Origin: Clostridia bacterium
GTDB taxonomy: Bacteria > Bacillota > Clostridia > Lachnospirales > Lachnospiraceae
Length of the DNA stretch: 64,000 nt
NCBI GenBank assembly: GCA_003249225.1
Contig: QKJQ01000021.1
Coordinates: 62,001-126,000, forward strand
Direction of reading: 5' to 3'
This document shows, piece after piece, positions 53,284 through 63,202 of the stretch; the first letter of the stretch is position 1; each line of letters opens with the position of its first letter. A program made the translations under genes and the position numbers. Under the pieces are notes generated by a model. The model saw nothing but the letters and a program-made list of their open reading frames with translations, had not been told where the DNA came from and did not search any database.

Positions 53284-53328
53284 GACATATCAGCATCGAC
53301 TTGTTATGTGGGTAGATGCTGATATGTC
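53284..53328 (+). promoter_or_regulatory. Intercistronic 14-bp hairpin
   Basis: GACATATCAGCATC / GATGCTGATATGTC with a 17-base loop lies between the binding-protein gene and the permease genes. Without a T-run it is likely an mRNA-stabilising or partial-termination element that makes more binding protein than permease. Confidence 0.7.
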
Positions 53329-53371
53329 TGTGATTATTACTTCAGAAGATTTTCCAAAAGAGCAGGAGTGA

Positions 53372-54289
53372 ATGAAATACTTCAGTAACAATAAGGAGGC
53401 TAGTGTGAAGCATAACCGCATTAAAAAAAATTTAAATAGTATTTTGCTGTTTTTATTATTTGCAGGGCCCGTCGTATTTATCTGGTTTTCTGTTGTAATT
53501 ATTCCTTTCCTTTATGGTATAGGAATCACATTCACAGACTGGAACGGGTTGTCTATAAATGTTAACTTTATTGGTGTAAGTAATTATATCGAAGTGTTTA
53601 CAGATTCTGTTTTCTTTGGAGCTTTTCTAAAAACAGTCCTTTATGTAATCTTCAGTGTAATAATTAGCAACCTAACAGGCTTTTTGCTTGCCTTGGCGGT
53701 AACTAGCGGCATTAAGGGTCAGGGCTTGTTCAGGACCGGATTTTTTACACCTAATATTATTGGAGGGATTATACTCGGATATATATGGAACTTCATATTC
53801 TCCTATGCACTGACCGGTCTTGGAAAGTCACTGGGAATTGATTTTATATCGACATCATGGCTTACTGATCCCCATAAAGCACTGGCAGCACTAATTATAG
53901 TAACAGCTTGGCAGATGAGCGGTTATTTAATGGTTATATATATAGCAGGACTGAGCAGCGTGCCAAAAGAACTGCTAGAGGCTGCATCTATTGACGGGGC
54001 GTCCAGATGGGCAGTAGTGAAAAAAGTTAAAATTCCACTGATCCGAAACTCAATAACAATCTGTGTTTTCTTGTCCATCATCAGGACCTTCATGTCTTTT
54101 GATGTTAACTTGTCACTTACCGCAGGAGGACCCTATAAATCAACGGAACTTATTGCATACAAAATCTATCAGACAGCTTTTACCAAGATGGATTTTGGAG
54201 TGGGGCAAGCACAGGCAATCGTTTTATTTGGTATTGTTACCGTGATTTCTCTTGCCCAAGTGTACTTCACCAGAAAGGGGAGAGAATGA
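53372..54289 (+). CDS. CUT1 ABC permease, MsmF-like
   Basis: A 305-residue, six-helix permease with the EAA motif LEAASIDGASRWAVVKKVKIPLIR (near 205-228). The ATG at 53372 has GGAG upstream; an in-frame GTG at 53405 has an even better AAGGAGG site, so the true start is one of the two. The ATGA overlap with the next gene indicates coupled translation. Confidence 0.9.
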   Translation: MKYFSNNKEASVKHNRIKKNLNSILLFLLFAGPVVFIWFSVVIIPFLYGIGITFTDWNGLSINVNFIGVSNYIEVFTDSVFFGAFLKTVLYVIFSVIISNLTGFLLALAVTSGIKGQGLFRTGFFTPNIIGGIILGYIWNFIFSYALTGLGKSLGIDFISTSWLTDPHKALAALIIVTAWQMSGYLMVIYIAGLSSVPKELLEAASIDGASRWAVVKKVKIPLIRNSITICVFLSIIRTFMSFDVNLSLTAGGPYKSTELIAYKIYQTAFTKMDFGVGQAQAIVLFGIVTVISLAQVYFTRKGRE

Positions 54290-55125
54290 CAATGGTAGAA
54301 AGAAGTAAGAAGAAACAGACGACAGCATTTTTGCTGATATTAATTGTATTACTATTGTTTATGGTACCATTCTTTGTTCTGGTCATAAATACCTTTAAAA
54401 CAACAGCAGAATTTACAAAGTCACCATTTAGCTTACCAAGATCGTTTCGTTTTGATAATTATATAACAGCAATTTCGAAAATGAACTTCTTTGTTGCATT
54501 AAAGAATACAGCAATCATTACAATAAGTGCAACATTATTTAATACGGTGATTTCATCGATGACAGGTTATTTTTTTGCGAGAAAAAAATGGAAGATCAAC
54601 AAGCTTATATTTATGTTATTGCTTGCGTCAATGGTTGCACCTTTTCAGGTGTATATGATACCGCTTGTAAAAATATATGGAGGAATGCTTAATTTATCGA
54701 ATCAGTTGATAACGGTTGCATATGTTGCAGTCGGACTGAATATTCCGTTTTCTGTGTTCTTATACAATGGGTTTGCGGAAGGAATACCGGAAGAACTGGA
54801 TGAAGCAGCGAGAATTGATGGTTGCGGTATGCTGAGAACTTTTTTCAGAATTGTATTTCCGTTATTAAAACCGATTATGATTACCGTCATGGTATTTGTT
54901 GCGCTAGGTGTATGGAACGATTATCTTATGACAAGCTTATTCCTAACAACAACCAAAACTAAAACACTGGCATTGGCAGCATTTACTTTTCTGACCAACC
55001 ATACAGCAGACTATTCTCCAATGATGGCAGGATTGGTTCTTGGAATTTTGCCAGTCTTGATTTTTTATCTACTTGGACAAAAGTATATTATTGAAGGCGT
55101 AATATCAGGAAGCGTAAAAGGTTAG
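54286..55125 (+). CDS. CUT1 ABC permease, MsmG-like
   Basis: A 279-residue permease with the loop ELDEAARIDGCGMLRTFFRIVFPLLKP (near 168-194). It completes the second sugar importer; no ATPase is encoded in the window. Its end overlaps the convergent AraC gene by 4 bases. Confidence 0.92.
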   Translation: MTMVERSKKKQTTAFLLILIVLLLFMVPFFVLVINTFKTTAEFTKSPFSLPRSFRFDNYITAISKMNFFVALKNTAIITISATLFNTVISSMTGYFFARKKWKINKLIFMLLLASMVAPFQVYMIPLVKIYGGMLNLSNQLITVAYVAVGLNIPFSVFLYNGFAEGIPEELDEAARIDGCGMLRTFFRIVFPLLKPIMITVMVFVALGVWNDYLMTSLFLTTTKTKTLALAAFTFLTNHTADYSPMMAGLVLGILPVLIFYLLGQKYIIEGVISGSVKG

Positions 55126-55949
55126 CGAGTCAGGAATTTCTTTGGAGTACAGCCATAAATCTTCTTAAAGGTATTGATGAAAGATTTAACATTTGGAAAT
55201 CCATTTTTTAATGCACATTCTGTAAGGGTAGACTGTGTTTCCAATAATTGCTGTGCGGCATGATGGGTTCTGACAAAATTCAGATAATCAATGTAATTTA
55301 CACCTATAATATCTTTAAAATACCGTGAAAAATAGCCAGGGGAGTATTTGAAATGATCCGCGATGTTGTTTAAGGAAAGTGTATCACAGTAATTTTGTTC
55401 AATATATTCAAGAAACTCGGTAACTTTATACTGATCCTTGCTAAAAGGTGGGGAGTACAGTTTTTCCTTATTGATACAATGCTCCGATATCAGAAGCATA
55501 AGATCATAGGTGTTTTTCATCATATGAAGCTGGTACATAGGTTGGTCTTCTTCCAACTCGTAAAAGTTTTTTGCTATTTTTTTAATTTGTTTTGTAACTT
55601 CTTCAATGTGTGGATTAAAGAAAAATGTATTTTTCCCGATCCAGGTCTCTATAAAGGAAAGGTCAAAGATAACAGAGATTCCTCTGAAATGGTCGGATAT
55701 GTCATTGTATCGTGTGGAATGTAATTCACTGCTATTAATGATAAGCCAGTCATCTCCAGAAAAATTAAAATTATCACTTCCGACATTAACGATCTGGCAT
55801 CCTTCAAAAGTGACAAGGAGTTCAATGCTTCTATGCCAGTGAAGAGGAGCCCAGATGAATTCTCCGGACAGATCGTGCTTATAAAGTTTTAGTGGTAAAT
55901 GATCAAATTGATCAAAGTTGTCATTAAAGGATTCATATAAAGCTGACAT
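55122..55949 (-). CDS. AraC-family regulator
   Basis: A 275-residue protein with an N-terminal cupin (HWHRSIELLVTFEG) and a C-terminal AraC domain (LSLNNIADHFKYSPGYFSRYFKDIIGVNYIDYLNFVR; NVKSFINTFKKIYGCTPKKF). It is divergent from the esterase gene at 56064. AAAAGGAG precedes the ATG. Confidence 0.9.
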   Translation of the reverse strand: MSALYESFNDNFDQFDHLPLKLYKHDLSGEFIWAPLHWHRSIELLVTFEGCQIVNVGSDNFNFSGDDWLIINSSELHSTRYNDISDHFRGISVIFDLSFIETWIGKNTFFFNPHIEEVTKQIKKIAKNFYELEEDQPMYQLHMMKNTYDLMLLISEHCINKEKLYSPPFSKDQYKVTEFLEYIEQNYCDTLSLNNIADHFKYSPGYFSRYFKDIIGVNYIDYLNFVRTHHAAQQLLETQSTLTECALKNGFPNVKSFINTFKKIYGCTPKKFLTR

Positions 55950-56063
55950 GGAATCACTCCTTTTTTTTATTACTGCATATGATTATTATACCATCAGATA
56001 TTTATCATTACCATAATATGTTTGATAAATCCTGATATACAAAATAGATGAACGAGGCGAAAT

Positions 56064-57185
56064 ATGAGAAGTGTAAATATTATGGAATGTTTAAATCAAA
56101 TAGAAAAGTTAGGTAGAGTTTATAGTGGACAGGAAAATGAAATATATTGTAACTGGACCTGCTCTGGTATAAGACTACGTTTTAAAGGGACTTGCCTGCT
56201 GGCCAGAATGAATGCACAGCATGGGGAAGAAATGGAAAAGGAAATGTTCACCCAAACAGTAAAAATGAGGACATTATGGCCATATGCTGCTGTTTTTCTG
56301 GATGACGAAGAAACTCCGATTTATTCCTATGAGATCAATGATCAAAACAAAGAATACTTACTATTCTCCTGTGAGAAAGAGGAAGTACATACTATTACCA
56401 TACGAAAGATTACAGAGAATGCCAAAGGGAAACTTTCAGTTCAGGGATTAACAATAGAAGGTGTTTTATTAGAAAAAAGACTTGAAAAAAAAGAAATGAA
56501 GGTTGAATTTATAGGGGATTCCATAACCTGCGGTTTTGGTAATATGTCAAACGAAAGAGATCATATGTTTTATTCAATTGACGAAAATGGTTGGAATTCT
56601 CATGCTGCCATTGCATCAAGACAGCTTAACGCATCATTTTCTATTCTTTCTTTTTCGGGAATTACAGTATCAAGAGGGATTGGAAATTTTCAATGGATGA
56701 TTCCTAGTATGCCGGAATTATATCCATATACGGACAGAGTATTTCAAGAGGCTGGCGGAGAAAAAGAAGAATTTGAGGAGTGGGATTTTGCATCGAACAT
56801 ACCGGATGTAATTGTAATTAATCTTGGAACAAATGATGCAACATTGATTGAATTTAATGGAGAGGTTGAACTTGGGATTAAAAAGTTTGAAGAAGATTAC
56901 TATAACTTTCTCGAAATGATTAGAGATAAGAATGGATTCAACGCGCAAATCATTTGTACTTTGGGTAGCATGGATTATTTCCTTTATGACAGCATAGTAA
57001 AAGTTGCAGAAAACTTTGCAAAGAATAAAAACGATAAAAAAATATCTTGTTTTAAATACGGAAGAATGAGAATTACAGATGGATATGGTGCCTGTGGACA
57101 TCCTAATCTCGTCACGCAAAAAAGAATGGGAGACGAGATCGCAGCATATATTAAACAACTTCTTGATAGAAAGGAAAGGAGATAG
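56064..57185 (+). CDS. CE2-like SGNH acetyl esterase
   Basis: A 373-residue protein without a signal peptide. An N-terminal beta-sandwich (about 1-140) precedes a GDSL/SGNH hydrolase domain with nucleophile S153 (FIGDSITCGFGN), NLGTND (near 255) and catalytic His346 (GACGHPN). This is the arrangement of family CE2 acetylxylan esterases. It would remove acetyl groups from imported xylo-oligosaccharides. The RBS is modest. Confidence 0.85.
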   Translation: MRSVNIMECLNQIEKLGRVYSGQENEIYCNWTCSGIRLRFKGTCLLARMNAQHGEEMEKEMFTQTVKMRTLWPYAAVFLDDEETPIYSYEINDQNKEYLLFSCEKEEVHTITIRKITENAKGKLSVQGLTIEGVLLEKRLEKKEMKVEFIGDSITCGFGNMSNERDHMFYSIDENGWNSHAAIASRQLNASFSILSFSGITVSRGIGNFQWMIPSMPELYPYTDRVFQEAGGEKEEFEEWDFASNIPDVIVINLGTNDATLIEFNGEVELGIKKFEEDYYNFLEMIRDKNGFNAQIICTLGSMDYFLYDSIVKVAENFAKNKNDKKISCFKYGRMRITDGYGACGHPNLVTQKRMGDEIAAYIKQLLDRKERR

Positions 57186-57188
57186 AGA

Positions 57189-58370
57189 GTGGAGTGGAAA
57201 ACAACTTGGAGTTATCTGAACATTGAATATGGTACAAACATTGGCACACTTCAGGATATTACTCAAAGAACTTTTATAAAGAACAATCTGAATGGTTTAA
57301 TGGTGCGAATTCAATTTTCGAATCTGTATTCAGAGGAAGATATGTTGTTCGATCATGTAACAGTAGGAGTGCGGGCAGAGGAAAGTGAGTTGATTAAAAG
57401 AATAACAACGGTGACATATCAGGGGAACAAAATGATTCGGGTCAGTAAAGGAGACAAGTTCTACAGTGATGAGATAAAGCTTACAATTGCTGCAGGTGAG
57501 GAGTTGGTCTTGTCGGTATATATAAAAGAAACAACAGCCATTTGCTCGGTATGTTCAACCTGGTCAGCAAAAAGCTGGTCTACAGTATATGGACATGGTG
57601 GTGATTACACGGAAAGACAAAGCTTTGAAGTAACAGACAGCGGTGAGATATACCCTGTCCTGAACTTTGATCCAAACAAAGCAAATCATATTGCCGGAAT
57701 ATCTGCAGTTCAGGTTTTTGCAGACACCAAATCAAAAACACTGATATTATTTGGTGATTCAATAACTCACATGTCATATTTTTCAGACGCACTGATCGCT
57801 CGGATTCATGAAACATTACCGGGTGAAATGGCAATTATTAATCGAGGACTGGGAGGCAATCGTCTGTTGCGTGACTACAGCAGAGTTAAAGAGGTTCCCG
57901 GTGGAGGCACATTGTTTGGGGTGGCTGGAGTTGACCGGTTTTATCGGGATGTATATAAAGATGACAATCCGGAATATATTTTTGTCCTGATAGGGATCAA
58001 TGATATTACACACCCTTATGCACTGAACCATTTGGAGGAAGAAATTACATACGATGAGTACAGACACGGTATAGAAAAGTTAATAAATATTGCACATGAT
58101 AACAACAGTAAAATCATGATTGGGACCATAACACCGTTTAAGAATGGCAGTGTGGAATGGTTCGAAAAGGCAGAGTCATTGCGCAAGACAATTAATGAAT
58201 GGATCAGGGAGCAAACGCTTTCGGACGGAATTGTTGATTATGATCTGGCAACGAGAAGTGCAGAGGATGCAGAACGAATGTGCGACGACTGTCACATGGG
58301 AGATGGTCTTCATCCAAATTATGAGGGCGGTAAAAGGATGGCAGAAGCAGTTTTAATAGAATGGTTTTAA
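57189..58370 (+). CDS. SGNH/GDSL hydrolase, putative carbohydrate esterase
   Basis: A 393-residue protein. The N-terminal beta-rich part (to about 170) precedes an SGNH domain: nucleophile S191 (LFGDSITHMS), GLGGNRL, IGINDI and D372-x2-H375 (DGLHPNYEG). It starts with GTG at 57189 after an AAAGGAG site, 3 bases after the previous stop. A second deacylase of the locus, perhaps for a different substituent. Confidence 0.87.
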   Translation: MEWKTTWSYLNIEYGTNIGTLQDITQRTFIKNNLNGLMVRIQFSNLYSEEDMLFDHVTVGVRAEESELIKRITTVTYQGNKMIRVSKGDKFYSDEIKLTIAAGEELVLSVYIKETTAICSVCSTWSAKSWSTVYGHGGDYTERQSFEVTDSGEIYPVLNFDPNKANHIAGISAVQVFADTKSKTLILFGDSITHMSYFSDALIARIHETLPGEMAIINRGLGGNRLLRDYSRVKEVPGGGTLFGVAGVDRFYRDVYKDDNPEYIFVLIGINDITHPYALNHLEEEITYDEYRHGIEKLINIAHDNNSKIMIGTITPFKNGSVEWFEKAESLRKTINEWIREQTLSDGIVDYDLATRSAEDAERMCDDCHMGDGLHPNYEGGKRMAEAVLIEWF

Positions 58371-58496
58371 ATAATTCAGTATAAATTAAAGGGTGAAGAA
58401 GTAAGAACTTTTCAAAATAACAAAAGATTTGAGCAAGAGGAAACAAGAAAACAAAAAGAAAGAATAAGTAAGAAGATTCTAACAGGAGGACATATT

Positions 58497-59459
58497 ATGG
58501 GCAGTAAAAAACAAAGCTTATGTGATCTCAATGGTGAGACGTGGCAGCAACCACAGATACGGGGAGAAATTCCACACGGCGACATGCCTGGAGATAAGGT
58601 TGAGATTAACGAGGGACATATAAAAAAAGCAAACGTTATATTTCCAAGACTTATAAAACTCATTCAGGATGTTATCGTTAAAAATGAAAGTCAGAAAGTC
58701 GTCCTTACAGTTTGCGGAGGGTCCGGAGTTGGTAAGTCGGAAATTGCTTCTTTGATCTCGTATTACTTTAATGAGCTTGGGATTGGGAGTTATACTTTGT
58801 CGGGTGATAATTATCCAAACAGAATACCAAAGTATAATGATGCAGAACGCTTGTCTTGTTTCCGAAAAGCCGGGATGAAGGAAATGGTGAGCAATGGATT
58901 GTTGACTGCAGACCGTTGGGAGCTGATTCATAAATATCAGATAGCAGAGGATGACGCGAATAAAATCCACGAAACTGAGCACGACTGGTATAAAACTTAT
59001 CTGCAAGGGGGTAGAACAGGGTTAAAAAATTACCTTGGAACAAATTGGGAAATTGATTTTAATGAACTGGAAGAAATAATTTCTTTCTTTAAAAGAGGAG
59101 ATCAGAAAATCTGGCTGAAACGGATGGGCAGAGAGGCTTCAGAACTTTGGTATGAAGAGGTTGATTTCCGGGAGATTCAAGTTCTGGTCATTGAGTGGAC
59201 ACACGGGAACAGCGATAACTACAAGGGAGTTGATATACCGATTCTGCTTAACAGCACACCAGAAGAAACATTGGCACACCGAAAAGCTAGAAACAGAGAT
59301 GGTGCAACAGATAGTCCATTCACAACCACAGTTCTGGAACTGGAGCAGGAAATGTTGATTGCACAGGCACATAAAGCAAAAATAATACTGTCAAAAAGCG
59401 GGGAAATATTGAACTATGATAATTTCCGGGCAAATTTGTGCAAAGATAACAAAATATAG
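58497..59459 (+). CDS. P-loop kinase-like protein of the sugar locus
   Basis: A 320-residue protein with Walker A CGGSGVGKS (73-81) and a uridine/adenylylsulfate-kinase-like body; VLVIEWTHGN (near 224) may be the Walker B region. It may phosphorylate a sugar or a nucleoside released by the neighbouring enzymes. It is followed by a sucrose-phosphorylase-like gene, 42 bases away. The substrate is not known. AGGAGG precedes the ATG. Confidence 0.75.
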   Translation: MGSKKQSLCDLNGETWQQPQIRGEIPHGDMPGDKVEINEGHIKKANVIFPRLIKLIQDVIVKNESQKVVLTVCGGSGVGKSEIASLISYYFNELGIGSYTLSGDNYPNRIPKYNDAERLSCFRKAGMKEMVSNGLLTADRWELIHKYQIAEDDANKIHETEHDWYKTYLQGGRTGLKNYLGTNWEIDFNELEEIISFFKRGDQKIWLKRMGREASELWYEEVDFREIQVLVIEWTHGNSDNYKGVDIPILLNSTPEETLAHRKARNRDGATDSPFTTTVLELEQEMLIAQAHKAKIILSKSGEILNYDNFRANLCKDNKI

Positions 59460-59501
59460 GGCAATGCAAAATATTATGTGCTGCATTAAGAGAGGTGGAA
59501 A

Positions 59502-61211
59502 ATGGAAACATTGAATATATTATCTGAAAACAGACCCATGCTAAATGCTTATCCCGACAGTATGGGGGAATCGTTACGAGACATCGTTGATCTTTTAGGC
59601 AGTGAAGAATTAAAAGGTATCTTTTCTTCTTTTTATATTCTTCCAAGCATTTTTAATACAGATTTAGACAGAGGTTTTTCGGTTATTGACTATTCATTGA
59701 ATAAGATACTATGTCATCCGTCTGACATTGAAGAACTAAAGATACTTGGAATTGATCTGAAACTTGATTTTATATTAAATCATATGTCAGCATTATCAAA
59801 GCAGTTTCAGGATATTATAAAGAATGGAGATGAATCTGAATATAAAGATTTTTTTATTAACTGGAATGAGTTCTGGAAGGGACGCGGTAGTGTAACGGAG
59901 GAAGGATTCATAAAGCCGGATGCAGAGTTGATAAAGGATATGTTTTTCAGAAAGCCGGGCCTGCCAATCCTTATGGTTCGTTTTCCGGATGGCAAAGAAG
60001 TTCCATATTGGAATACTTTTTATCAGGAAGTACGATATTCGAAAGTGGATGCACAGGATCTAATGAAGAATATTGGAATACAGTTCCAGGAAGCAGCGGT
60101 CTTGTCGGAACTGATCAATAAAGCCCTGTCCGAAGGAGGAAAACCTTCTGAAATCAGTTTTGACAGATTTGCAGATTACAAAGAAAGTATCATTGCTTAT
60201 CTTGAATCGCAAAGAAAATATCTTGGACAGATGGATCTTAATATAAAGTCACCTCTGGTCTGGGATTTTTATGAAGATACAGTAAAGCAGCTTCATAGTT
60301 ATGGAGCTAAAATAGTTCGGCTTGATGCCTTTGCCTATGCGCCCAAAGAACCAGGCGAACGTAATTTTCTAAATGAACCAGGTACTTGGGAGGTCCTTGA
60401 TAAAATCAGAAAAATAGCAGACAAGTATAACATAATGCTTCTTCCGGAAATACATGCGAGTTATGAAGAAAAGAATTATGAACAGTTTTCCGAAAAAGGG
60501 TACATGATTTATGATTTCTTTCTTCCGGGATTGATTATTGATGCACTGGAAAGTGCGGAAGGGGAACACCTGATAGCATGGGCAGAAGAACTGAAAGAAA
60601 AAAACATTAAAGTCGTGAACATGCTGGGCTGTCATGATGGCATTCCGCTGCTTGACCTGAAAGGGATGATTCCGGAAGAAAGAATTCAGAGAATTATTGA
60701 TATCGTTGTTTCAAGAGGTGGGTATGTTAAGGATCTTCATGGACAAAAAAATGTATATTATCAGGTAAATGCGACCTATTACAGCGCTCTAGGCGATAGC
60801 GACAAAAAGCTGCTTATGGCTAGAGTGTTACAGCTTTTTATGCCAGGCAAGCCACAAATCTGGTATCTCGATCTTTTTGCAGGAAGAAATGACTACGAAG
60901 CAATAAAGAGAGCAGGCGCTGGAGGACATAAGGAAATCAACCGCACGAACCTGAAGACTGGACAGATAAAAGAAATGCTTCAGAGTAATGTTGTGAAAAA
61001 GCAGCTTGAAATGCTCCGTTTTCGTTCAGAATTCAAAGCATTTGGGTTTGAATCCAAAATGACAATCAGCGGATCGGGTCCTAAGATTAGCATTGCATGG
61101 GAAAACGAATCCTACCGTGCTTCTTTACATGCTGATTTGGAGAATATGTCATTTGTAATAAAAGGAGAGGAGCTCAATGGGAACACTTTGTTTTCAATGA
61201 CGAGTGACTGA
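59502..61211 (+). CDS. GH13 sucrose-phosphorylase-like enzyme
   Basis: A 569-residue GH13 protein (subfamily 18 type). Catalytic residues are in place: nucleophile D275 (IVRLDAFAYA), acid/base E316 (LLPEIHAS), and transition-state Asp D379 (GCHDGI). There is no signal peptide. Enzymes of this group phosphorolyse sucrose, sucrose 6-phosphate or glucosylglycerate, saving ATP. The true glucoside is unknown. Confidence 0.87.
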   Translation: METLNILSENRPMLNAYPDSMGESLRDIVDLLGSEELKGIFSSFYILPSIFNTDLDRGFSVIDYSLNKILCHPSDIEELKILGIDLKLDFILNHMSALSKQFQDIIKNGDESEYKDFFINWNEFWKGRGSVTEEGFIKPDAELIKDMFFRKPGLPILMVRFPDGKEVPYWNTFYQEVRYSKVDAQDLMKNIGIQFQEAAVLSELINKALSEGGKPSEISFDRFADYKESIIAYLESQRKYLGQMDLNIKSPLVWDFYEDTVKQLHSYGAKIVRLDAFAYAPKEPGERNFLNEPGTWEVLDKIRKIADKYNIMLLPEIHASYEEKNYEQFSEKGYMIYDFFLPGLIIDALESAEGEHLIAWAEELKEKNIKVVNMLGCHDGIPLLDLKGMIPEERIQRIIDIVVSRGGYVKDLHGQKNVYYQVNATYYSALGDSDKKLLMARVLQLFMPGKPQIWYLDLFAGRNDYEAIKRAGAGGHKEINRTNLKTGQIKEMLQSNVVKKQLEMLRFRSEFKAFGFESKMTISGSGPKISIAWENESYRASLHADLENMSFVIKGEELNGNTLFSMTSD

Positions 61212-61344
61212 TTTACTGATATGTTTTTCTTTCGTCATTGACGGAATGTGTCATAATATTTATATCAAAAATTGATTTGATGAAAAAGGCAACAGAAAAT
61301 ACAAATCGAACGATAGTGTTGTAATAAGTAGCAGGAGGAATATT

Positions 61345-63162
61345 ATGGAAGAAGAAAATGTTTGGGGCAGAATACTTATTTACACCAGAAAACCACAGGA
61401 TGACTATACAGAATCTTTAAGTAACAGCATACACTTTGCTTATTCTTACGGTACAGAAGAGTTTAATTTTCTGAACAATAATTATGGAATTTTGTTCGCA
61501 CCGGCAACAGTTGACAGTGATAATGTAATTCATGAAAAAGGACTCAAAAATCCATATATATTTCGTACAGTAGAAGGAGAGTACGCAATCATAGCAGTCA
61601 GAATCTTAGAAAATGGAAAAGAGGATGAGGCGAGCAGAGGTCATTTGCTGCTTTGGACTTCGTCAGATCTGATCATTTTTCACTATAAGGGACTTATTAA
61701 GCTGCATGATTCACACTATGTAAAGCAAGCTGCCTGCGAGTATGACAGACAGAAAGAGAAGTATCTGATTCATTGGCAGTCAGAGGATAATAAGAGTTTT
61801 GTTAATGAGTGGGAGAATATAAAGCGAATAGAGACTGTATCAGATTCGGTTTTTGAAAGTGGTTTTTTGTTTCTTCATCCAGAAGTTTTGATAGAGGGAA
61901 TCGTAACCGGGAATGAAATATCTGTTGACGAAACTACCATGAGTGCATTCCGTAACTGCTGGACACCTGTATACCATAAAAAAACAAATATTCCGCAAAG
62001 TGTGACTGCATCCGCATCTGAACAGGTTGAAGCAGTGAAAGCAACCTTAGTTTATTCAAATGATTCAACTGTGGAAAAGAATGTAAAGTGGGATTATAGT
62101 ACGATTGATTTTTCTAAAACAGGAGTCTATACAATAAAAGGAGAAATTATTTCGGAGAACTACCAGTTTCCGCTTGCCAGTGGTTACGCTGATCCAGTCA
62201 TCTTTCCATGGAAAAGTAAGTACTATTTTATTGCAACAAACGATAATAAAAATGACATTGGCATTTTTATCAGAGAAGCAGACACGGTCAATGCTTTATT
62301 TACACCTGGATATAAGGAACATAGTATACTTGATCTGGATGAAGAAAAAGGATTTTGTCAGACTTTCTGGGCACCAGAATTTCATGTGATCAGGGAAGAA
62401 GTCTATATTTTCTTTGCGGTCAGCGGGAACGAATGGGGACCGCAATGTCATATAATGAAATTAAAAAAAGGCGGCAGTATTCTTAAACCAGAGGATTGGA
62501 GTGTGCCAGAGAGAGTAAGAAAATCGGATGGTTCATTCTTGTCAACAAAAGGAATCACACTTGATATGACCTATTTCAAATCTGGGGATACTTCCTGTGT
62601 AGTATGGTCTTACCGTGAGAATATTGGGACATCTCTTGATACCGGTTCCATGCTTTATATAGCTACAATCTCAGAAGCGGATCCTATGGTTTTGACCAGC
62701 GAACCAGTACTTTTATCGAGACCTCTGTATGGATGGGAGAATGGTCAGGGAACCATAAACAATGAAGGACCTTATCCACTTGTGACAAAGGATTCTGTGT
62801 ATATTACGTATTCTGGAGGTGCAGCATGTGGATATACGTATGCTTTAGGCTTGTTAAGCATCCCTCACGGAGGTGATTTTCTTGATAGAAATGCGTGGAA
62901 GAAGGCAAACACACCAGTCTTATCCTATTACTCAATAAAAAATGTATATGGTCCGGGGCATAATTCATTTTTCGCCGATTATGATGGAACAGTATGGATT
63001 ATGTATCATGGGGAAGAAAATCTGGTTCCATTCGGCACGCGTTGTACAGCTATGCATAAAGTGTACTTCAGTAATGAAAGAATACCTTGTTTTGACCTTG
63101 TCAAAGACAGAGAATTAAATCCGAAACTGTCAAGGGTGACAATGGAGGTGATCGTAAAGTGA
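61345..63162 (+). CDS. Large GH43-like enzyme with N-terminal partial propeller
   Basis: A 605-residue protein without a signal peptide. Residues 1 to about 200 look like a degenerate GH43-like propeller fragment, 210-270 like a bacterial Ig-like domain (YSTIDFSKTGVYTIKGEI), and 278-600 a GH43 catalytic domain: D283 (YADPVIF), E345 in WAPEFH where Asp is more usual, and E474 (NNEGPYPLV). The Asp-to-Glu change at the pKa-modulating position occurs in some GH43 subfamilies. Probable arabinan or xylan side-chain activity. AGGAGG precedes the ATG. Confidence 0.82.
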   Translation: MEEENVWGRILIYTRKPQDDYTESLSNSIHFAYSYGTEEFNFLNNNYGILFAPATVDSDNVIHEKGLKNPYIFRTVEGEYAIIAVRILENGKEDEASRGHLLLWTSSDLIIFHYKGLIKLHDSHYVKQAACEYDRQKEKYLIHWQSEDNKSFVNEWENIKRIETVSDSVFESGFLFLHPEVLIEGIVTGNEISVDETTMSAFRNCWTPVYHKKTNIPQSVTASASEQVEAVKATLVYSNDSTVEKNVKWDYSTIDFSKTGVYTIKGEIISENYQFPLASGYADPVIFPWKSKYYFIATNDNKNDIGIFIREADTVNALFTPGYKEHSILDLDEEKGFCQTFWAPEFHVIREEVYIFFAVSGNEWGPQCHIMKLKKGGSILKPEDWSVPERVRKSDGSFLSTKGITLDMTYFKSGDTSCVVWSYRENIGTSLDTGSMLYIATISEADPMVLTSEPVLLSRPLYGWENGQGTINNEGPYPLVTKDSVYITYSGGAACGYTYALGLLSIPHGGDFLDRNAWKKANTPVLSYYSIKNVYGPGHNSFFADYDGTVWIMYHGEENLVPFGTRCTAMHKVYFSNERIPCFDLVKDRELNPKLSRVTMEVIVK

Positions 63163-63202
63163 CTGAAATCATAGAGTCTGCTTTCGCAGATTGAATGCGG
63201 CA

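Noticed and set aside
56718-57266. 182-codon minus-strand frame opposite the CE2-like esterase
   Set aside because: It overlaps two convincing plus-strand esterase genes and shows no family features or RBS.
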